A stretch of 64,000 nt of DNA from CAVQCA01 sp963763115. Its GTDB lineage: Bacteria; Pseudomonadota; Gammaproteobacteria; UBA9214. Location of the stretch: assembly GCA_963763115.1 (NCBI GenBank), contig CAVXNM010000052.1, forward strand, positions 28,960 to 92,959, in the 5' to 3' direction. The notes under the pieces are model-generated. The model saw only the letters and a list, made by a program, of their open reading frames with translations, was not told the origin of the DNA and did no database searches. The stretch's first letter is position 1. Each line of letters starts with the position of its first letter. The translations under genes and the position numbers were made by a program. Below are positions 1-10,071 of the stretch, one piece after another.

Positions 1-590
1 TGGGCTGGTTGGCCAACCGGATCGTGCTGGGGAAGCATTCCGGACGCAATGCCTTCCGCTCCCGCCTGCAGGATCTTGGTGTCGAGTTCGGCTCCGATGA
101 GGAGCTGAATGATGCCTTCGCGCGCTTCAAGGACCTCGCCGACAAGAAGCACGAGATCTTCGACGAGGACTTGCAGTCGCTGGTGACGGAATCCGGTCTC
201 GAAGCGGAAAACGAGTGGCTCAAACTGGTCTATCTCAAGGTTTGCTCGGAAACCGGGGAAACGCCGAATGCAGCCGTCACGCTGTGGCTGGACGGGGAGG
301 AAAAGCAGGCGAGCGCTGTCGGCGGCGGTCCCGTGGATGCGTCCTTCAGAGCCATTGAGAAACTGGTCAACAGCAAGTCCGAACTGCAGCTCTATTCGGT
401 CAACAACATTACCAGCGGGACGGATTCCCAGGGTGAGGTGACGGTGCGACTGCGGCTCGATGGCCGCATCGTCAACGGGCAGGGCGCGGACACCGATATC
501 GTCATCGCCTCGGCCAAGGCCTATGTGAATGCGCTCAACAAGATCATCCAGCGCGAGCAACGGGCCCATCCCCAGCTGGGTGATGTATAA
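1..590 (+). CDS. leuA: 2-isopropylmalate synthase, C-terminal part (5' end outside window)
   Basis: The frame is open from the left edge to a TAA at 588-590, so only about the last 195 residues are present. The segment starts with the conserved GKHSGRNAF-type stretch at the end of the catalytic and linker region. It continues into the leucine-binding regulatory domain, recognisable by the glycine- and alanine-rich VGGGPVDA motif and by SVNNITSGTDSQGEVTVRL near the end. The enzyme condenses acetyl-CoA with 2-oxoisovalerate in the first committed step of leucine synthesis, and this domain gives leucine feedback. The 3' end is intact and followed at once by the glycosylase gene. Confidence 0.93.
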   Translation, partial: GWLANRIVLGKHSGRNAFRSRLQDLGVEFGSDEELNDAFARFKDLADKKHEIFDEDLQSLVTESGLEAENEWLKLVYLKVCSETGETPNAAVTLWLDGEEKQASAVGGGPVDASFRAIEKLVNSKSELQLYSVNNITSGTDSQGEVTVRLRLDGRIVNGQGADTDIVIASAKAYVNALNKIIQREQRAHPQLGDV

Positions 591-600
591 GACAAGGGGA

Positions 601-1344
601 ATGGCGAGTGTCATGATGGAGCAATCCCGGCGCAACGAATACCTCGAGGCCATGGGTATCGAGCAGTGGGTGAGCCGTAACCGTGCGTCCGAGTCTGCCG
701 CGCCGCAGAACGCCGGTACCACGGCGCATGCCGTCACGGCAACAACCGCTGCGGGAAACGCCATGGAGGCGGGGGCAGAGGTGTCCGCGCTCGAATGGCC
801 GGAACTGGAGTCCCGTGTGGCGTGCTGTACGCGCTGCGTGCTGCACGAGACACGCACCCGTACGGTCTTCGGCGCCGGCAACCGCACGGCGGACTGGCTG
901 GTTATCGGTGAAGCTCCGGGTGCGGAAGAGGACCGGCAGGGGGAACCATTCGTGGGTCGTGCCGGCCAGTTGCTGACGGCCATGATCGCGGCGATCGGTT
1001 GCCGGCGCGAGGAGGTGTACATCACCAATATTCTCAAATGCCGCCCGCCCGGCAACCGGGACCCGCTGCCCGCAGAGGTCGCCTGTTGTCATGACTACCT
1101 GGAGCGGCAGATCGAGCTTGTCGGACCCGGGCTGATTCTGGTGGTGGGTCGCATCGCCGCGCACAATCTGTTGCAGACCGATGTCCCAATCGGGCGCCTG
1201 CGCGGGCGCGTGCACCGCTACGGAAAGGCGGGTATTCCGCTGGTGGTGACCTATCACCCGGCCTACTTGCTGCGCTCGCCGCTGGAGAAGCGCAAGTCCT
1301 GGGAAGACCTGCAGCTGGCAAAACGGGTCCATCGCGGCTTATGA
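601..1344 (+). CDS. family 4 (type 4/5) uracil-DNA glycosylase, 4Fe-4S
   Basis: About 247 residues. A variable N-terminus of roughly 70 residues precedes the glycosylase core. Motif A (GEAPGAEEDRQGEPFVG) and motif B (YHPAYLLR) are clear. Cysteines fitting the iron-sulfur ligands lie in the CTRC, KCRPPG and ACC segments. The enzyme removes uracil from DNA to start base excision repair. The start at ATG 601 is a choice: ATGs at 613 and 616 are in frame, and the AAGGGGA at 594-600 is better spaced for 613. The gene follows leuA by about 10 bases and precedes rimI, an order seen in several proteobacteria. Confidence 0.88.
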   Translation: MASVMMEQSRRNEYLEAMGIEQWVSRNRASESAAPQNAGTTAHAVTATTAAGNAMEAGAEVSALEWPELESRVACCTRCVLHETRTRTVFGAGNRTADWLVIGEAPGAEEDRQGEPFVGRAGQLLTAMIAAIGCRREEVYITNILKCRPPGNRDPLPAEVACCHDYLERQIELVGPGLILVVGRIAAHNLLQTDVPIGRLRGRVHRYGKAGIPLVVTYHPAYLLRSPLEKRKSWEDLQLAKRVHRGL

Positions 1345-1380
1345 TCGGAGGGTGTCGATCACAGGGACCGTTCAATTAGT

Positions 1381-1845
1381 ATGAGCGCCATACTTAAACA
1401 ACCCGCCTTGCATTTCCGCCCCATGCAGGCAGCGGACCTGGAGGAAATAAACGCGATCGAGTGGCGCAGCTACCCTTATCCCTGGACGCGCCTGATTTTC
1501 AACGACTGCCTGCGTGCCGGGTACTGTTGCTGGGTATGCGAACGACAGGGGGTCATAGAGGGTTACGGCGTAACCAGCATCGCGGCAGGGGAATCGCACC
1601 TTTTGAACCTGTGCGTGCGGGCAGAATCCCAGCAGCAGGGTATCGGGCGCAAGCTGTTACTGCATCTGATATCGCTTGCCCGCCGACATAATGCCGAGAT
1701 GATGTTTCTGGAAGTGCGTCCGACAAACCGGGCGGCGCGCGCTCTCTACGAAAGTATGGGATTCAATGAACTGGGCAGCCGCAGGGACTACTATCCCGCT
1801 GACCATGGTCGCGAGGATGCCCTGATCCTGGCACGGGTCCTGTGA
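1381..1845 (+). CDS. rimI: ribosomal protein bS18 alanine N-acetyltransferase
   Basis: A 154-residue single-domain GNAT protein, a usual RimI length. The N-terminal part has the AADLEEINAIEWRSYPYPW stretch typical of RimI. The acetyl-CoA loop is seen as RAESQQQGIGRKLL (Q/RxxGxG/A). The C-terminal half has LEVRPTNRAARALYESMGF, the signature of RimI-type acetyltransferases. It acetylates the N-terminal alanine of ribosomal protein S18 in the cytoplasm. It lies 36 bases behind the glycosylase gene on the same strand, so the two are probably co-transcribed. Confidence 0.9.
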   Translation: MSAILKQPALHFRPMQAADLEEINAIEWRSYPYPWTRLIFNDCLRAGYCCWVCERQGVIEGYGVTSIAAGESHLLNLCVRAESQQQGIGRKLLLHLISLARRHNAEMMFLEVRPTNRAARALYESMGFNELGSRRDYYPADHGREDALILARVL

Positions 1846-1916
1846 TACCGGGCGACGTATTTTACCAACTGCGCTACAATAACAGTCTTTCCGAGCAGTG
1901 AAGTCTCCCGTTCGAT

Positions 1917-3497
1917 ATGACTAGCCTGACACACGAGGCGGCCCGGCGCCGTACCTTCGCCATCATTTCTCATCCCGACGCCGGCAAGACCACCCTGACC
2001 GAGAAGCTGCTGCTGTTCGGCGGGGCGATCCAGCTGGCCGGCACCGTCAAGGGTCGCAAGGCGGCGCGCCATGCGACCTCCGACTGGATGGAACTGGAAA
2101 AGGAACGCGGCATATCGGTGACCTCCTCGGTTATGCAGTTTCCCTACCGGGACCGCATGGTCAATCTGCTGGATACCCCGGGTCACGAGGATTTCTCCGA
2201 AGACACCTATCGCACACTCACCGCGGTGGATTCTGCGCTGATGGTGATTGATTGCGCCAAGGGCGTGGAGGCGCGCACCATCAAGCTGATGGAGGTATGC
2301 CGGCTGCGCACCACGCCGATTTTCACCTTTATCAACAAGCTCGACCGGGAAGGGCGTGAATCGATCGAGCTGCTCGATGAGGTCGAGGAGGTGCTCAGGA
2401 TCCGCTGCGCTCCGGTCACCTGGCCCGTGGGCATGGGCAAGCGCTTCAAGGGCGTCTATCACCTGATCGATAACAGCGTGCATCTCTACACACCTGGCAA
2501 GGGCAGCGTTCGCCAGGACGTTACCCTCATCAAGGGACTGGACAACCCTCTGCTGGATGAAGTGCTCGGTGACCAGGCCGCGGAACTCCGCGACGAGATC
2601 GAACTGCTCAAGGGCGCGAGCCATGACTTCGAGGTGGATTCCTATCTCAAGGGTGAACTGACGCCGGTGTTTTTCGGTTCGGCGATCAATAACTTCGGCG
2701 TGCAGGAACTGCTCGACTACTTTGTGGACTATGCCCCGGGCCCGCAGCCGCACCAGACCGCCACGCGACGCGTAGATCCCGGCGAGGACAAGTTCACCGG
2801 TTTTGTGTTCAAGATCCAGGCGAATATGGATCCGCAACACCGCGACCGGATCGCCTTCCTGCGGATCTGCTCCGGCAGTTATCGCAAGGGCATGAAAATG
2901 CGCCACGTGCGCATCGCCAGGGAGGTGCAGATATCAAATGCAGTGACCTTTCTGGCGGCGGAACGCGGGCATGTTGAGGAGGCCTACACCGGCGATATCA
3001 TCGGCCTGCACAACCACGGGACCATTCGCATCGGCGATACCTTTACCCAGGGGGAGGACCTCAAGTTCACCGGCATACCCAATTTCGCTCCCGAGTTATT
3101 CCGGCGCGCCATCTTGCGGGACCCCTTGCGGATGAAGGCGTTACAGAAGGGGCTGGACCAACTCTGCGAGGAAGGGGCAACCCAGTTGTTCAGGCCACTG
3201 AAGAACAATGACCTGATACTGGGGGCGGTGGGCATCCTGCAGTTTGATGTGGTCGCACACCGGCTGAGAGCCGAGTACGGTGTGGATTGCCAGTTCGAAT
3301 CCGTGGGTGTGGCTACCGCCCGCTGGGTCGAATGCAGTGACGAGAAGACCGCGCAGCGTTTTCGTGACAAGGCCTTCGACTATCTGGCAGAAGACCAGGG
3401 CGGGGCCCTGGTTTATATCGCGCCGACTCGGATCAATCTGGATCTGGCCATCGAGAAGTGGCCCGAGGTGCAGTTCCACGCTACCCGGGAGCATTAA
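1917..3497 (+). CDS. prfC: peptide chain release factor 3 (GTPase)
   Basis: 526 residues, the normal RF3 length. The G domain shows SHPDAGKTTLTEKLL (P-loop), the RGISVTSS switch region, DTPGHEDFSED (G3) and NKLDREGR (G4). Domains II and III follow without interruption. RF3 uses GTP to remove RF1 or RF2 from the ribosome after peptide release. The ATG at 1917 is followed directly by the conserved N-terminus; a 70-base gap separates it from rimI. The next gene is convergent. The frame has no disruption. Confidence 0.97.
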   Translation: MTSLTHEAARRRTFAIISHPDAGKTTLTEKLLLFGGAIQLAGTVKGRKAARHATSDWMELEKERGISVTSSVMQFPYRDRMVNLLDTPGHEDFSEDTYRTLTAVDSALMVIDCAKGVEARTIKLMEVCRLRTTPIFTFINKLDREGRESIELLDEVEEVLRIRCAPVTWPVGMGKRFKGVYHLIDNSVHLYTPGKGSVRQDVTLIKGLDNPLLDEVLGDQAAELRDEIELLKGASHDFEVDSYLKGELTPVFFGSAINNFGVQELLDYFVDYAPGPQPHQTATRRVDPGEDKFTGFVFKIQANMDPQHRDRIAFLRICSGSYRKGMKMRHVRIAREVQISNAVTFLAAERGHVEEAYTGDIIGLHNHGTIRIGDTFTQGEDLKFTGIPNFAPELFRRAILRDPLRMKALQKGLDQLCEEGATQLFRPLKNNDLILGAVGILQFDVVAHRLRAEYGVDCQFESVGVATARWVECSDEKTAQRFRDKAFDYLAEDQGGALVYIAPTRINLDLAIEKWPEVQFHATREH

Positions 3498-3508
3498 TCC
3501 GGATTGGC

Positions 3509-3973
3509 CTAGAAATCAATCCAGTGGATGATGTGGTCCTCGAGCACTTCTTTGGGCACAGTGGCTTCGGGTACGGTTTTCCCGCGCACCGATATACCGG
3601 CCTGATGGACCGTGTCCGGGTCTCCGGACACCAGCGGGTGCCACCATTCCAGTGACTGCCGATTTGCCAGCCGACGGTATGCGCAACTCAACGGCAGCCA
3701 GTCGAATTGTGCCTCGGCATTGGCTCTCAGGCTAAGGCAGTCGTGCACGATGGTCATGCGTTGCGGGTAGTTGCTGCAACGACAGTGTTCCCGATCAAGC
3801 AGGCGGCAGGCGACATTGGTGTAGAACATCAGCCCGGAGTCTTCGTCCTGCAGCTTGTGCAGACAGCAGCGGCCGCAGCCATCACAGACCGACTCCCATT
3901 CCTCTGCCGTCATCTCGGAGAGTGACTTTGTGTTCCAAAATGCCACGGCTTCTGTAACCATTGGCGGCCTCAT
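3509..3973 (-). CDS. YcgN-family (UPF0260) cysteine-cluster protein
   Basis: 155 residues from the ATG at 3973; an ATG at 3961 is also possible. It begins close to the FWNTKSLSEMTAEEWESVCDGCGRCC segment that defines the family, including the CxxCxxCC cluster. Further cysteines follow in NVACRLLD, HCRCSNYP and HDCLSL. The pattern suggests a bound metal or iron-sulfur cluster, but the biochemical role of the family is not established. It converges on prfC with 11 bases between the stops and is divergent from the MFS gene. Confidence 0.85.
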   Translation of the reverse strand: MRPPMVTEAVAFWNTKSLSEMTAEEWESVCDGCGRCCLHKLQDEDSGLMFYTNVACRLLDREHCRCSNYPQRMTIVHDCLSLRANAEAQFDWLPLSCAYRRLANRQSLEWWHPLVSGDPDTVHQAGISVRGKTVPEATVPKEVLEDHIIHWIDF

Positions 3974-4059
3974 CGGTGTGCGTGTGTTGCTTATTATCCC
4001 GGAAGCGGTCCCGTCGATGAAACTTTTGATGAAATCCTCAGCAGGAGGCATGCCAAGTT

Positions 4060-5313
4060 ATGAGTCTCACGGGAAGCCGGTGGGGATGGGCCATGTACGA
4101 CTGGGCCAACTCGGCATTTGCGACCACCGTCATGGCGGGTTTTTTCCCGGTATTCTTCAAGCACTACTGGAATGCCGGCGTACCGGTAACCGAGAGCACT
4201 TTCCGGCTCGGAATGGCAAATTCGCTGGCCAGTTTGCTGATTGTCGTGACGGCGCCGCTGCTGGGGGCTATCGGGGACTATCTAGGTCGACGCAAGCGCA
4301 TGCTGCTGGGCTTCGCTTTTCTCGGGCTGCTCATGACCGGTGGGTTATATTTCTTGGGTGAAGACGAGTGGCAATTGGCCACCGCCGTGTATGTTCTGGC
4401 GGTTTTCGGTTTTTCCGGCAGTAATATTTTCTATGATTCACTGCTGCCCTTCGTCAGCAGTCGCGATGACCTGGACCGGACCTCCGCGCTGGGTTTTTCG
4501 CTCGGGTATCTGGGCGGGGGGCTATTGCTGGGCCTGAATGTCCTCATGACTCTGCAGCCCCAGTGGTTCGGGTTGACTGACGCAGCGCTGGCGGTACGGC
4601 TCTCGTTCGTCATGGTCGCGCTCTGGTGGCTGGTTTTCTCGTTGCCGTTGATGGTGCTGGTTCCCGAACCCGAAAACCATCTACACGGAGTGACGCCACA
4701 CGTCCTGGGGATCGGCTTCAGGCGGATAGGGGATACGCTGCACAAAATCAGGCAGCTGCGCACTGTCTGGCTTTTCCTGGTTGCCTATTGGCTCTATATA
4801 GACGGTGTGGGCACGATAGTCCGCATGGCAGTCGATTATGGTCTGTCATTGGGCTTCGAGCAGAAAAGCCTGATCGTGGCGCTGTTGATTACGCAGTTCA
4901 CCGGTTTTCCTGCCGTCTTGCTCTTCGGGTGGATCGGCAGCCGGTTCGGCCCCCGCGCGGGAATATTTCTGGCACTGCTGATCTACACGGTCGTGACGCT
5001 CCGCGGGGCGCTGATGGATTCGGTGGAAGATTTCTATCTGCTTGCCTTTGCCATTGGCCTGGCCCAGGGTGGCATACAGGCCCTGAGCAGATCGTTCTAC
5101 GCGCGCATGATACCCGAGGGTCATGCAGCGGAATTCTTCGGTTTCTACAACATGCTGGGCAAGTTCGCGGCGATTCTGGGTCCGCTGATGATAGGCCTGG
5201 TCGGGACCATGACCGGCAGTCCGCGTGCCGGTATCCTGTCCTTGCTGGTACTGTTCGTGGCGGGTGCAATGCTGCTGATCAGGGTGAACCCGGACGCGAC
5301 CCATCGCCCCTGA
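4060..5313 (+). CDS. MFS transporter, UMF1/Atg22-like family
   Basis: 417 residues with about eleven or twelve hydrophobic segments. The N-terminus (GWAMYDWANSAFATTVMAGF) is characteristic of UMF1-type major facilitator carriers. The loop between segments 2 and 3 has the MFS-like GDYLGRRKRML motif, and a long cytoplasmic loop lies in the middle. Atg22-like members in fungi export amino acids from the vacuole; the substrate of bacterial members is not known. A good ribosome binding site (AGGAGG at 4043-4048) supports the start. It stands alone, divergent from the YcgN-like gene. Confidence 0.82.
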   Translation: MSLTGSRWGWAMYDWANSAFATTVMAGFFPVFFKHYWNAGVPVTESTFRLGMANSLASLLIVVTAPLLGAIGDYLGRRKRMLLGFAFLGLLMTGGLYFLGEDEWQLATAVYVLAVFGFSGSNIFYDSLLPFVSSRDDLDRTSALGFSLGYLGGGLLLGLNVLMTLQPQWFGLTDAALAVRLSFVMVALWWLVFSLPLMVLVPEPENHLHGVTPHVLGIGFRRIGDTLHKIRQLRTVWLFLVAYWLYIDGVGTIVRMAVDYGLSLGFEQKSLIVALLITQFTGFPAVLLFGWIGSRFGPRAGIFLALLIYTVVTLRGALMDSVEDFYLLAFAIGLAQGGIQALSRSFYARMIPEGHAAEFFGFYNMLGKFAAILGPLMIGLVGTMTGSPRAGILSLLVLFVAGAMLLIRVNPDATHRP

Positions 5314-5408
5314 CGACTGGTTCAGGTACGAGTCAGAGTCCAGTCACAGGGGTTGGCCAGGCCGGGTCGCGTCGACGGGGAGTCACCTGCCAAGGATCAG
5401 CGGGGCTT

Positions 5409-6538
5409 TCAAGTGCCTTCCCTGGATTGCCCTGCGGGAGTGCGCTGCCTCTTCTTCAATTCCTCGAGACGAGCCAGGACCTTCCTTGCGCGTTCCAGCC
5501 GTTCAGTGAGTTCCGGATTGTCCGGGTCCAGTTCGAGCGCGCCTTCCCAGGAATGGATCGCCCTGACGACATTATCGGCGCGATACTGCCTGTCACCCTT
5601 GCTGGTTAACTCCCTGACCCTCGACCGGATCGCGTCGTTCAGGCGGGTTCTTACCGCCACGACTTTGCCGCTTTCGCTCCCGCCTTTCGGTAATTCGAGG
5701 AAAATACGATACGCCGCTGGCAGGTCATTGTTATCGAGGGCCCGTTCCGTCTGTTCCAGAACTCCCTGGGTCTTGTCCCGGTGGTTCCTGGCCAGTCTTT
5801 TCTCTTCCTTGACCTGGATGATGTGTGTCTTCTTCTCATCGCTCTGGCGCTGCGTCGCACGCACGGACTCCAGTTGCGACAAAGCCGTCCGGACCTCGGG
5901 GGTTTCATTGATCGCCTGTGCGTAATGCAGGCATTTGTCCGCCGTCTCCAGATCATTTTTCTGCAAAGTCTCTTCCCCGCAAGCCAGCAGCCTCACGGCA
6001 AGGTCATTCGCCTGCTGCTGGCTGAGAGTGTTCTTCAGGCGTTGCACCAGGCTGGGGGTGTCCAGGTTGAGGTGCTCTTTATAGATCTCCTGCTGCGCAA
6101 CGAAATATTCGGCATCTGTGAGCAGTTCACGCCGTTCATTCTCCCTGAGCCGTTCGGTCCGTTCCGCGTCGAGCCGGCACTTGTAGGCGTTTAACCGTGG
6201 GCTGTCCGGAAGCTTTCTGCAGCGCCTCGACAAGCAGTTCGTTCGCACTGTAAAGGTCATTATCCGATTCCCTGATCATGACATCGGACAGGATAGCAGT
6301 TTCATAAGCACTGATCCGTTCGTTGAGCTGCATGCGGGTCTCGGGTGTATCCAGGTAGGGATACTGCTATGAGCAGTTGCTCGGCGCGACCGTATTCCTG
6401 GTTTTCCATGTATACGCCAAGATCCCCGGGACGATCCGGTTCCAACCTTAAGGCGCCGAGATGCTCGCAACCCGACAGAAAAGCCAGCAGGCCCAGCAGG
6501 GCGATCAGTTTACCCGGTCTGCAAATAAGGGTATTCAT
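5409..6538 (-). pseudogene. TPR/coiled-coil lipoprotein, frame broken twice
   Basis: Reading from ATG 6538, a signal peptide ends in the lipobox LSGC, so the product would be an acylated lipoprotein. The frame leaves the coding path near 6359 and again near 6215; each break is explained by one extra base (an extra C, then an extra A on the coding strand). Joining the three pieces gives about 375 residues of charged helices with TPR-like repeats, for example near LQKNDLETADKCLHYAQAI and HSWEGALELDPDNPEL. The gene overlaps the end of the cyclase gene by 29 bases, so the two form one operon. Function unknown; the breaks may be real or sequence errors. Confidence 0.6.
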
Positions 6539-8177
6539 TGTCTTCGATCTGAATGATCTGATTGAACTGTTCATCGATGATGGTCTGCCAGTCTGCCCCC
6601 AGGGCCTCGACGAGATAGGAACTGACCGGTTCTCTGATCCCGCGCAGACGAATGGACTGGTATCCGCCGGCGATTACCCGCTCTTCTACATTGGGATGCT
6701 GGTACATGTCCCTCGATATAACGATCTGCCCGCTGTTCGAAATGCTGCACAGCCTGGAAGCGAGATTGACAGTATCTCCGACCACGGTGTATTCCATGCG
6801 CTCACGTGAACCCATGTTACCTGCAAGCATGATTCCCGAGTTGATACCTATTCTGAATTTTACCGGGAACAGGCCGCGTTCCTCGCGCTGCACATTCTCG
6901 TGATCGACGAGGCGCTGGATAAGGAGCGCACAGCTTATCGCGTGGAACCGGTGGTTCTCGTCGGGTTGGGGCGCGCCGAAAACAAGCATGATTCCATCGC
7001 CGAGATACTTGTCAACCATGCCATGGTTGAGCTCGCAGGCGCGTGTTATCAGCGAGAAATACTTGTTCAGTATGCTGACGGTCTCTTCCGGCCTGATTTC
7101 TTCGGCAATCTGTGTGAATCCAACGATATCGGCGAACAAGACCGATCCGTCAATGCGTTTGCCGCTGAGTTCGACCTCATTGAGGTTGGCCAGTATCTCC
7201 TTCGCCACACCCGGCGAGACATATCTCGACAGTGCGTCCATGACCTGTGACTTCTCAAGCATGCCTTCCGCCATATCATTGAAGGCGCTCATCAACTGAC
7301 CCAGTTCATCATTGCGTCGTTCCTTGAACCTGAACCTGTACTCACCATTGCCGATGGCCCGACTTGCGTCGACGAGTTGATCGATCGGTTCATAGATGCG
7401 CTTGCCAAGGGCAAATGCCATGGCAATACCGAGCAGGATGATCAGTATGGTCGCACCGATAATGGCATGGACGGACTGCTTCAGGGATTGTTCCATGCCG
7501 GCCTGGCTGAAGGTGACCATGGCGTAACCAACGGTGACCTTCTGAAAGGTCACGGGTTGTACAAAAGAAATGACTTTTCTGTGTGCGGCGCCTGCAACCG
7601 GCAATTCCCATGCCATGGAATCCGGTGGATTCGCGATGAGCTGTGCAAGAACCCAGCTCTGCGTTTTCCTGGTGCCGTCATGATAATCGCCGCCGTAGGA
7701 AATGGTTTCACCTTCAAGCGACGTGATCGCAGTGCCCACCACGCTTCCGCTCTTGGAAAATCCGTTGGAAATGGCGTCGAGTGCAAGCCTGTCATCCGCC
7801 AGCAGAGGTTCCCTGGCGGACTGGGCCATGAGACGGACCAGGGTTGAGCCCTGCTCATTCATCTGATCCTCGAACATCCGGGTCTGCTGATGGATAATGA
7901 CCGAACCGAGAAGACCCATACAGGTGACCACCAGTACGGTGATCAGCAGGGAAACCTTGAAGACAAGCGTAAGGCTCCGGGCTTTCCGCCGCAGTCGCGC
8001 CAGTGATTCACGTGCACCCGTCTTGATGCCGGGCAGCCAGATTTCACTGCTGCCCGCAATGGCCGCCCAGAATTCCTGGAACCGGCGGTCGAGGTAGCGA
8101 AAGCGGGATGCCAGGGCGTCACTGGCGGCAATTGCCAGTCTTCTGGTTCTGTTCCGACTGGAAGAGAACCTGTCCAT
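6510..8177 (-). CDS. membrane-bound class III adenylate cyclase with HAMP domain
   Basis: 555 residues. A transmembrane segment near residues 72-95 is followed by a sensor region of about 140 residues facing outward. A second membrane segment (238-258), a HAMP linker (about 259-311) and a class III cyclase domain (about 343-490) come next. Catalytic residues are visible: metal aspartates D350 (FADIVGF) and D394 (KYLGDG), purine-contacting K390 and D468, and transition-state N471 and R475. The Lys/Asp pair fits ATP over GTP. It should make cAMP in response to an extracytoplasmic signal. The frameshifted lipoprotein gene overlaps its 3' end. Confidence 0.9.
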   Translation of the reverse strand: MDRFSSSRNRTRRLAIAASDALASRFRYLDRRFQEFWAAIAGSSEIWLPGIKTGARESLARLRRKARSLTLVFKVSLLITVLVVTCMGLLGSVIIHQQTRMFEDQMNEQGSTLVRLMAQSAREPLLADDRLALDAISNGFSKSGSVVGTAITSLEGETISYGGDYHDGTRKTQSWVLAQLIANPPDSMAWELPVAGAAHRKVISFVQPVTFQKVTVGYAMVTFSQAGMEQSLKQSVHAIIGATILIILLGIAMAFALGKRIYEPIDQLVDASRAIGNGEYRFRFKERRNDELGQLMSAFNDMAEGMLEKSQVMDALSRYVSPGVAKEILANLNEVELSGKRIDGSVLFADIVGFTQIAEEIRPEETVSILNKYFSLITRACELNHGMVDKYLGDGIMLVFGAPQPDENHRFHAISCALLIQRLVDHENVQREERGLFPVKFRIGINSGIMLAGNMGSRERMEYTVVGDTVNLASRLCSISNSGQIVISRDMYQHPNVEERVIAGGYQSIRLRGIREPVSSYLVEALGADWQTIIDEQFNQIIQIEDNEYPYLQTG

Positions 8178-8338
8178 TACGTGACCCTTGCGACTATCGG
8201 AGTCGCAGAGAGAATGGAGTACGTGGAGACGGGCGGGCGGATGTCCGGTCCGGAATTTTCCACCAGGTTGATCGCAGCGGCCTGTCTGCGCGTGTACAAT
8301 ATCGCCCTTTCATTCGGGGATCTCAACAGGTTGTTGTC

Positions 8339-9571
8339 ATGACGCTTATCAGGCCCTTTACCGGACTGCGTCCCGTTGAAGAACGGGCCAGTGATGTGGT
8401 TGCACCGCCCTACGACGTTCTCAGCAGTGCGGAGGCCCGGGTGAGGGCGCACAACCGGCCGTGGAGTTTCCTGCATATCTCCAGGGCAGAGATTGATCTT
8501 CCCGAGGGCACCAGTCCCTATGACCCGGCGGTCTACGAGATGGCCGCCGTCAACCTGCGCCGCATGCTGGAGGCAGGAATTCTCCGCAGGGATCCCGATC
8601 CCTGTTACTACGTTTACCGGCTGGTGATGGACGATCATCGGCAAACCGGGCTGGTTGCGGTTGCCTCCGTCGGTGATTACGACAGGAACCGGATACGAAA
8701 GCATGAATTCACCCGCCCCGACAAGGAAGATGACAGGGTCAGGCAGATCGAGGCGCTCAATGCGCAAACCGGGCCGGTGCTGCTTGCCTACCCGTCCCGT
8801 CCGCAAGTCGACAGCCTGCTTGAGGACGTCGCAGGGGCGCAGCCAGATGTTGATCTGATTGCCGATGATGGTATCGGTCACAGCCTCTGGGTGGTGCGCG
8901 ACAGCAGACAAATAAACACCATCACCCGAGCCTTCGACGCCATGGATGCCCTCTATATCGCAGATGGACATCATCGTTCCGCCGCCGCATCCAGGGTGGC
9001 CGCCGGCCGCCACGGGAACGGGTCGGGTGATGTCGGCAGCGCGGGGTATTTCCTGGCGGTGATCTTCCCTCATAACCAGATGAAGATTCTCGACTACAAC
9101 CGTGTGGTGCGGGATCTCAACGATATGACACCGGAAACATTTCTCGCCAGTCTGGGTGGTTATTTCAGCGTGAGTCCCTGCAAAAGCGCTTGTCGCCTGC
9201 GCGCACCGGCCGAGTTCGGCATGTATTTGGGAGGACAGTGGTATCGCCTGAACATACACCAGGACAGGATCCCGGATGATCCCGTGGGTCGTCTCGACGT
9301 CAGCCTGCTGGCTGATAACCTGCTTGCACCCATACTGGGTATCACTGATCCGCGACGTGACAAGCGAATTGATTTCGTCGGCGGCATCAGGGGACTCGAA
9401 GAACTGGAACGGCGCGTGGACAGCAGTGAGATGCAAGTCGCCTTTGCCCTGTATCCGACCCGCATGGAAGATCTTATGGCCGTGGCTGATGCCGGTGAGG
9501 TGATGCCGCCCAAATCCACCTGGTTCGAGCCGAAACTTGCCGATGGTCTGGTTTCTCATGTGCTCGACTGA
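8339..9571 (+). CDS. DUF1015 family protein
   Basis: 411 residues from the ATG at 8339. The open frame extends further upstream, but family similarity begins with TLIRPFTGLRPVEERASDVV and APPYDVLSS, the standard N-terminus of DUF1015. The central ADGHHR motif, also typical, is present. The family is widespread in bacteria and sometimes annotated as SerB-related, but no activity has been proven. It is divergent from the cyclase gene, and about 160 bases between them hold both promoters. Confidence 0.85.
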   Translation: MTLIRPFTGLRPVEERASDVVAPPYDVLSSAEARVRAHNRPWSFLHISRAEIDLPEGTSPYDPAVYEMAAVNLRRMLEAGILRRDPDPCYYVYRLVMDDHRQTGLVAVASVGDYDRNRIRKHEFTRPDKEDDRVRQIEALNAQTGPVLLAYPSRPQVDSLLEDVAGAQPDVDLIADDGIGHSLWVVRDSRQINTITRAFDAMDALYIADGHHRSAAASRVAAGRHGNGSGDVGSAGYFLAVIFPHNQMKILDYNRVVRDLNDMTPETFLASLGGYFSVSPCKSACRLRAPAEFGMYLGGQWYRLNIHQDRIPDDPVGRLDVSLLADNLLAPILGITDPRRDKRIDFVGGIRGLEELERRVDSSEMQVAFALYPTRMEDLMAVADAGEVMPPKSTWFEPKLADGLVSHVLD

Positions 9572-10071
9572 TCGTATCCGGACACGATCCCGACTGGAAC
9601 CGGGGATTGACGTGGAGACGTGCGCAGTTGTCACTTCTTCCTTCAGGCGACCCGGCTTGTGGACCGAGTCAGATCGAAAGGAAAAGCCGGCATCGCGCTG
9701 TGTCAATGGGTGTGAATCAGCCTTGACTCCGGTTTGCTCAATTATGACAAGGCGAAGAATCTCTACCCCGTTCACCGTGTGACCTCGCATGACTTCAGCA
9801 GGTACATGAAATGCCTGCGGAGGAAGACGTATGATGTCTCTTCCTGGCATAGACCCCGACTCACAGTCTTTCGGCAATCAGGACAAACTCTTAAGCACGC
9901 GGCCTATGGTCACAGGTGCCTGCCTGCGGTTTCACCTGCAGCGGAGGTTTTCCCTGCGGACGATTCCTGATAGCATGCAAGTGTCTGAAATGGATAAATT
10001 TCAGATTGCACCAGGATCCGGCGCCTGCGCTTTCAGAACAGTTTTTCAACCACCCGGAAATGGAGTGAGTA
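9572..10071. other. 500-base intergenic stretch without a recognisable gene
   Basis: Several short open frames exist on the plus strand here, for example 9537-9782 and 9734-9970. None has a recognisable domain, a good ribosome binding site or codon use like the neighbours. No tRNA, repeat array or clear terminator was seen. Confidence 0.5.

Noticed and set aside
8177..9877. 566-codon minus-strand frame over the DUF1015 gene
   Set aside because: The DUF1015 reading on the plus strand has conserved motifs; this frame has none.
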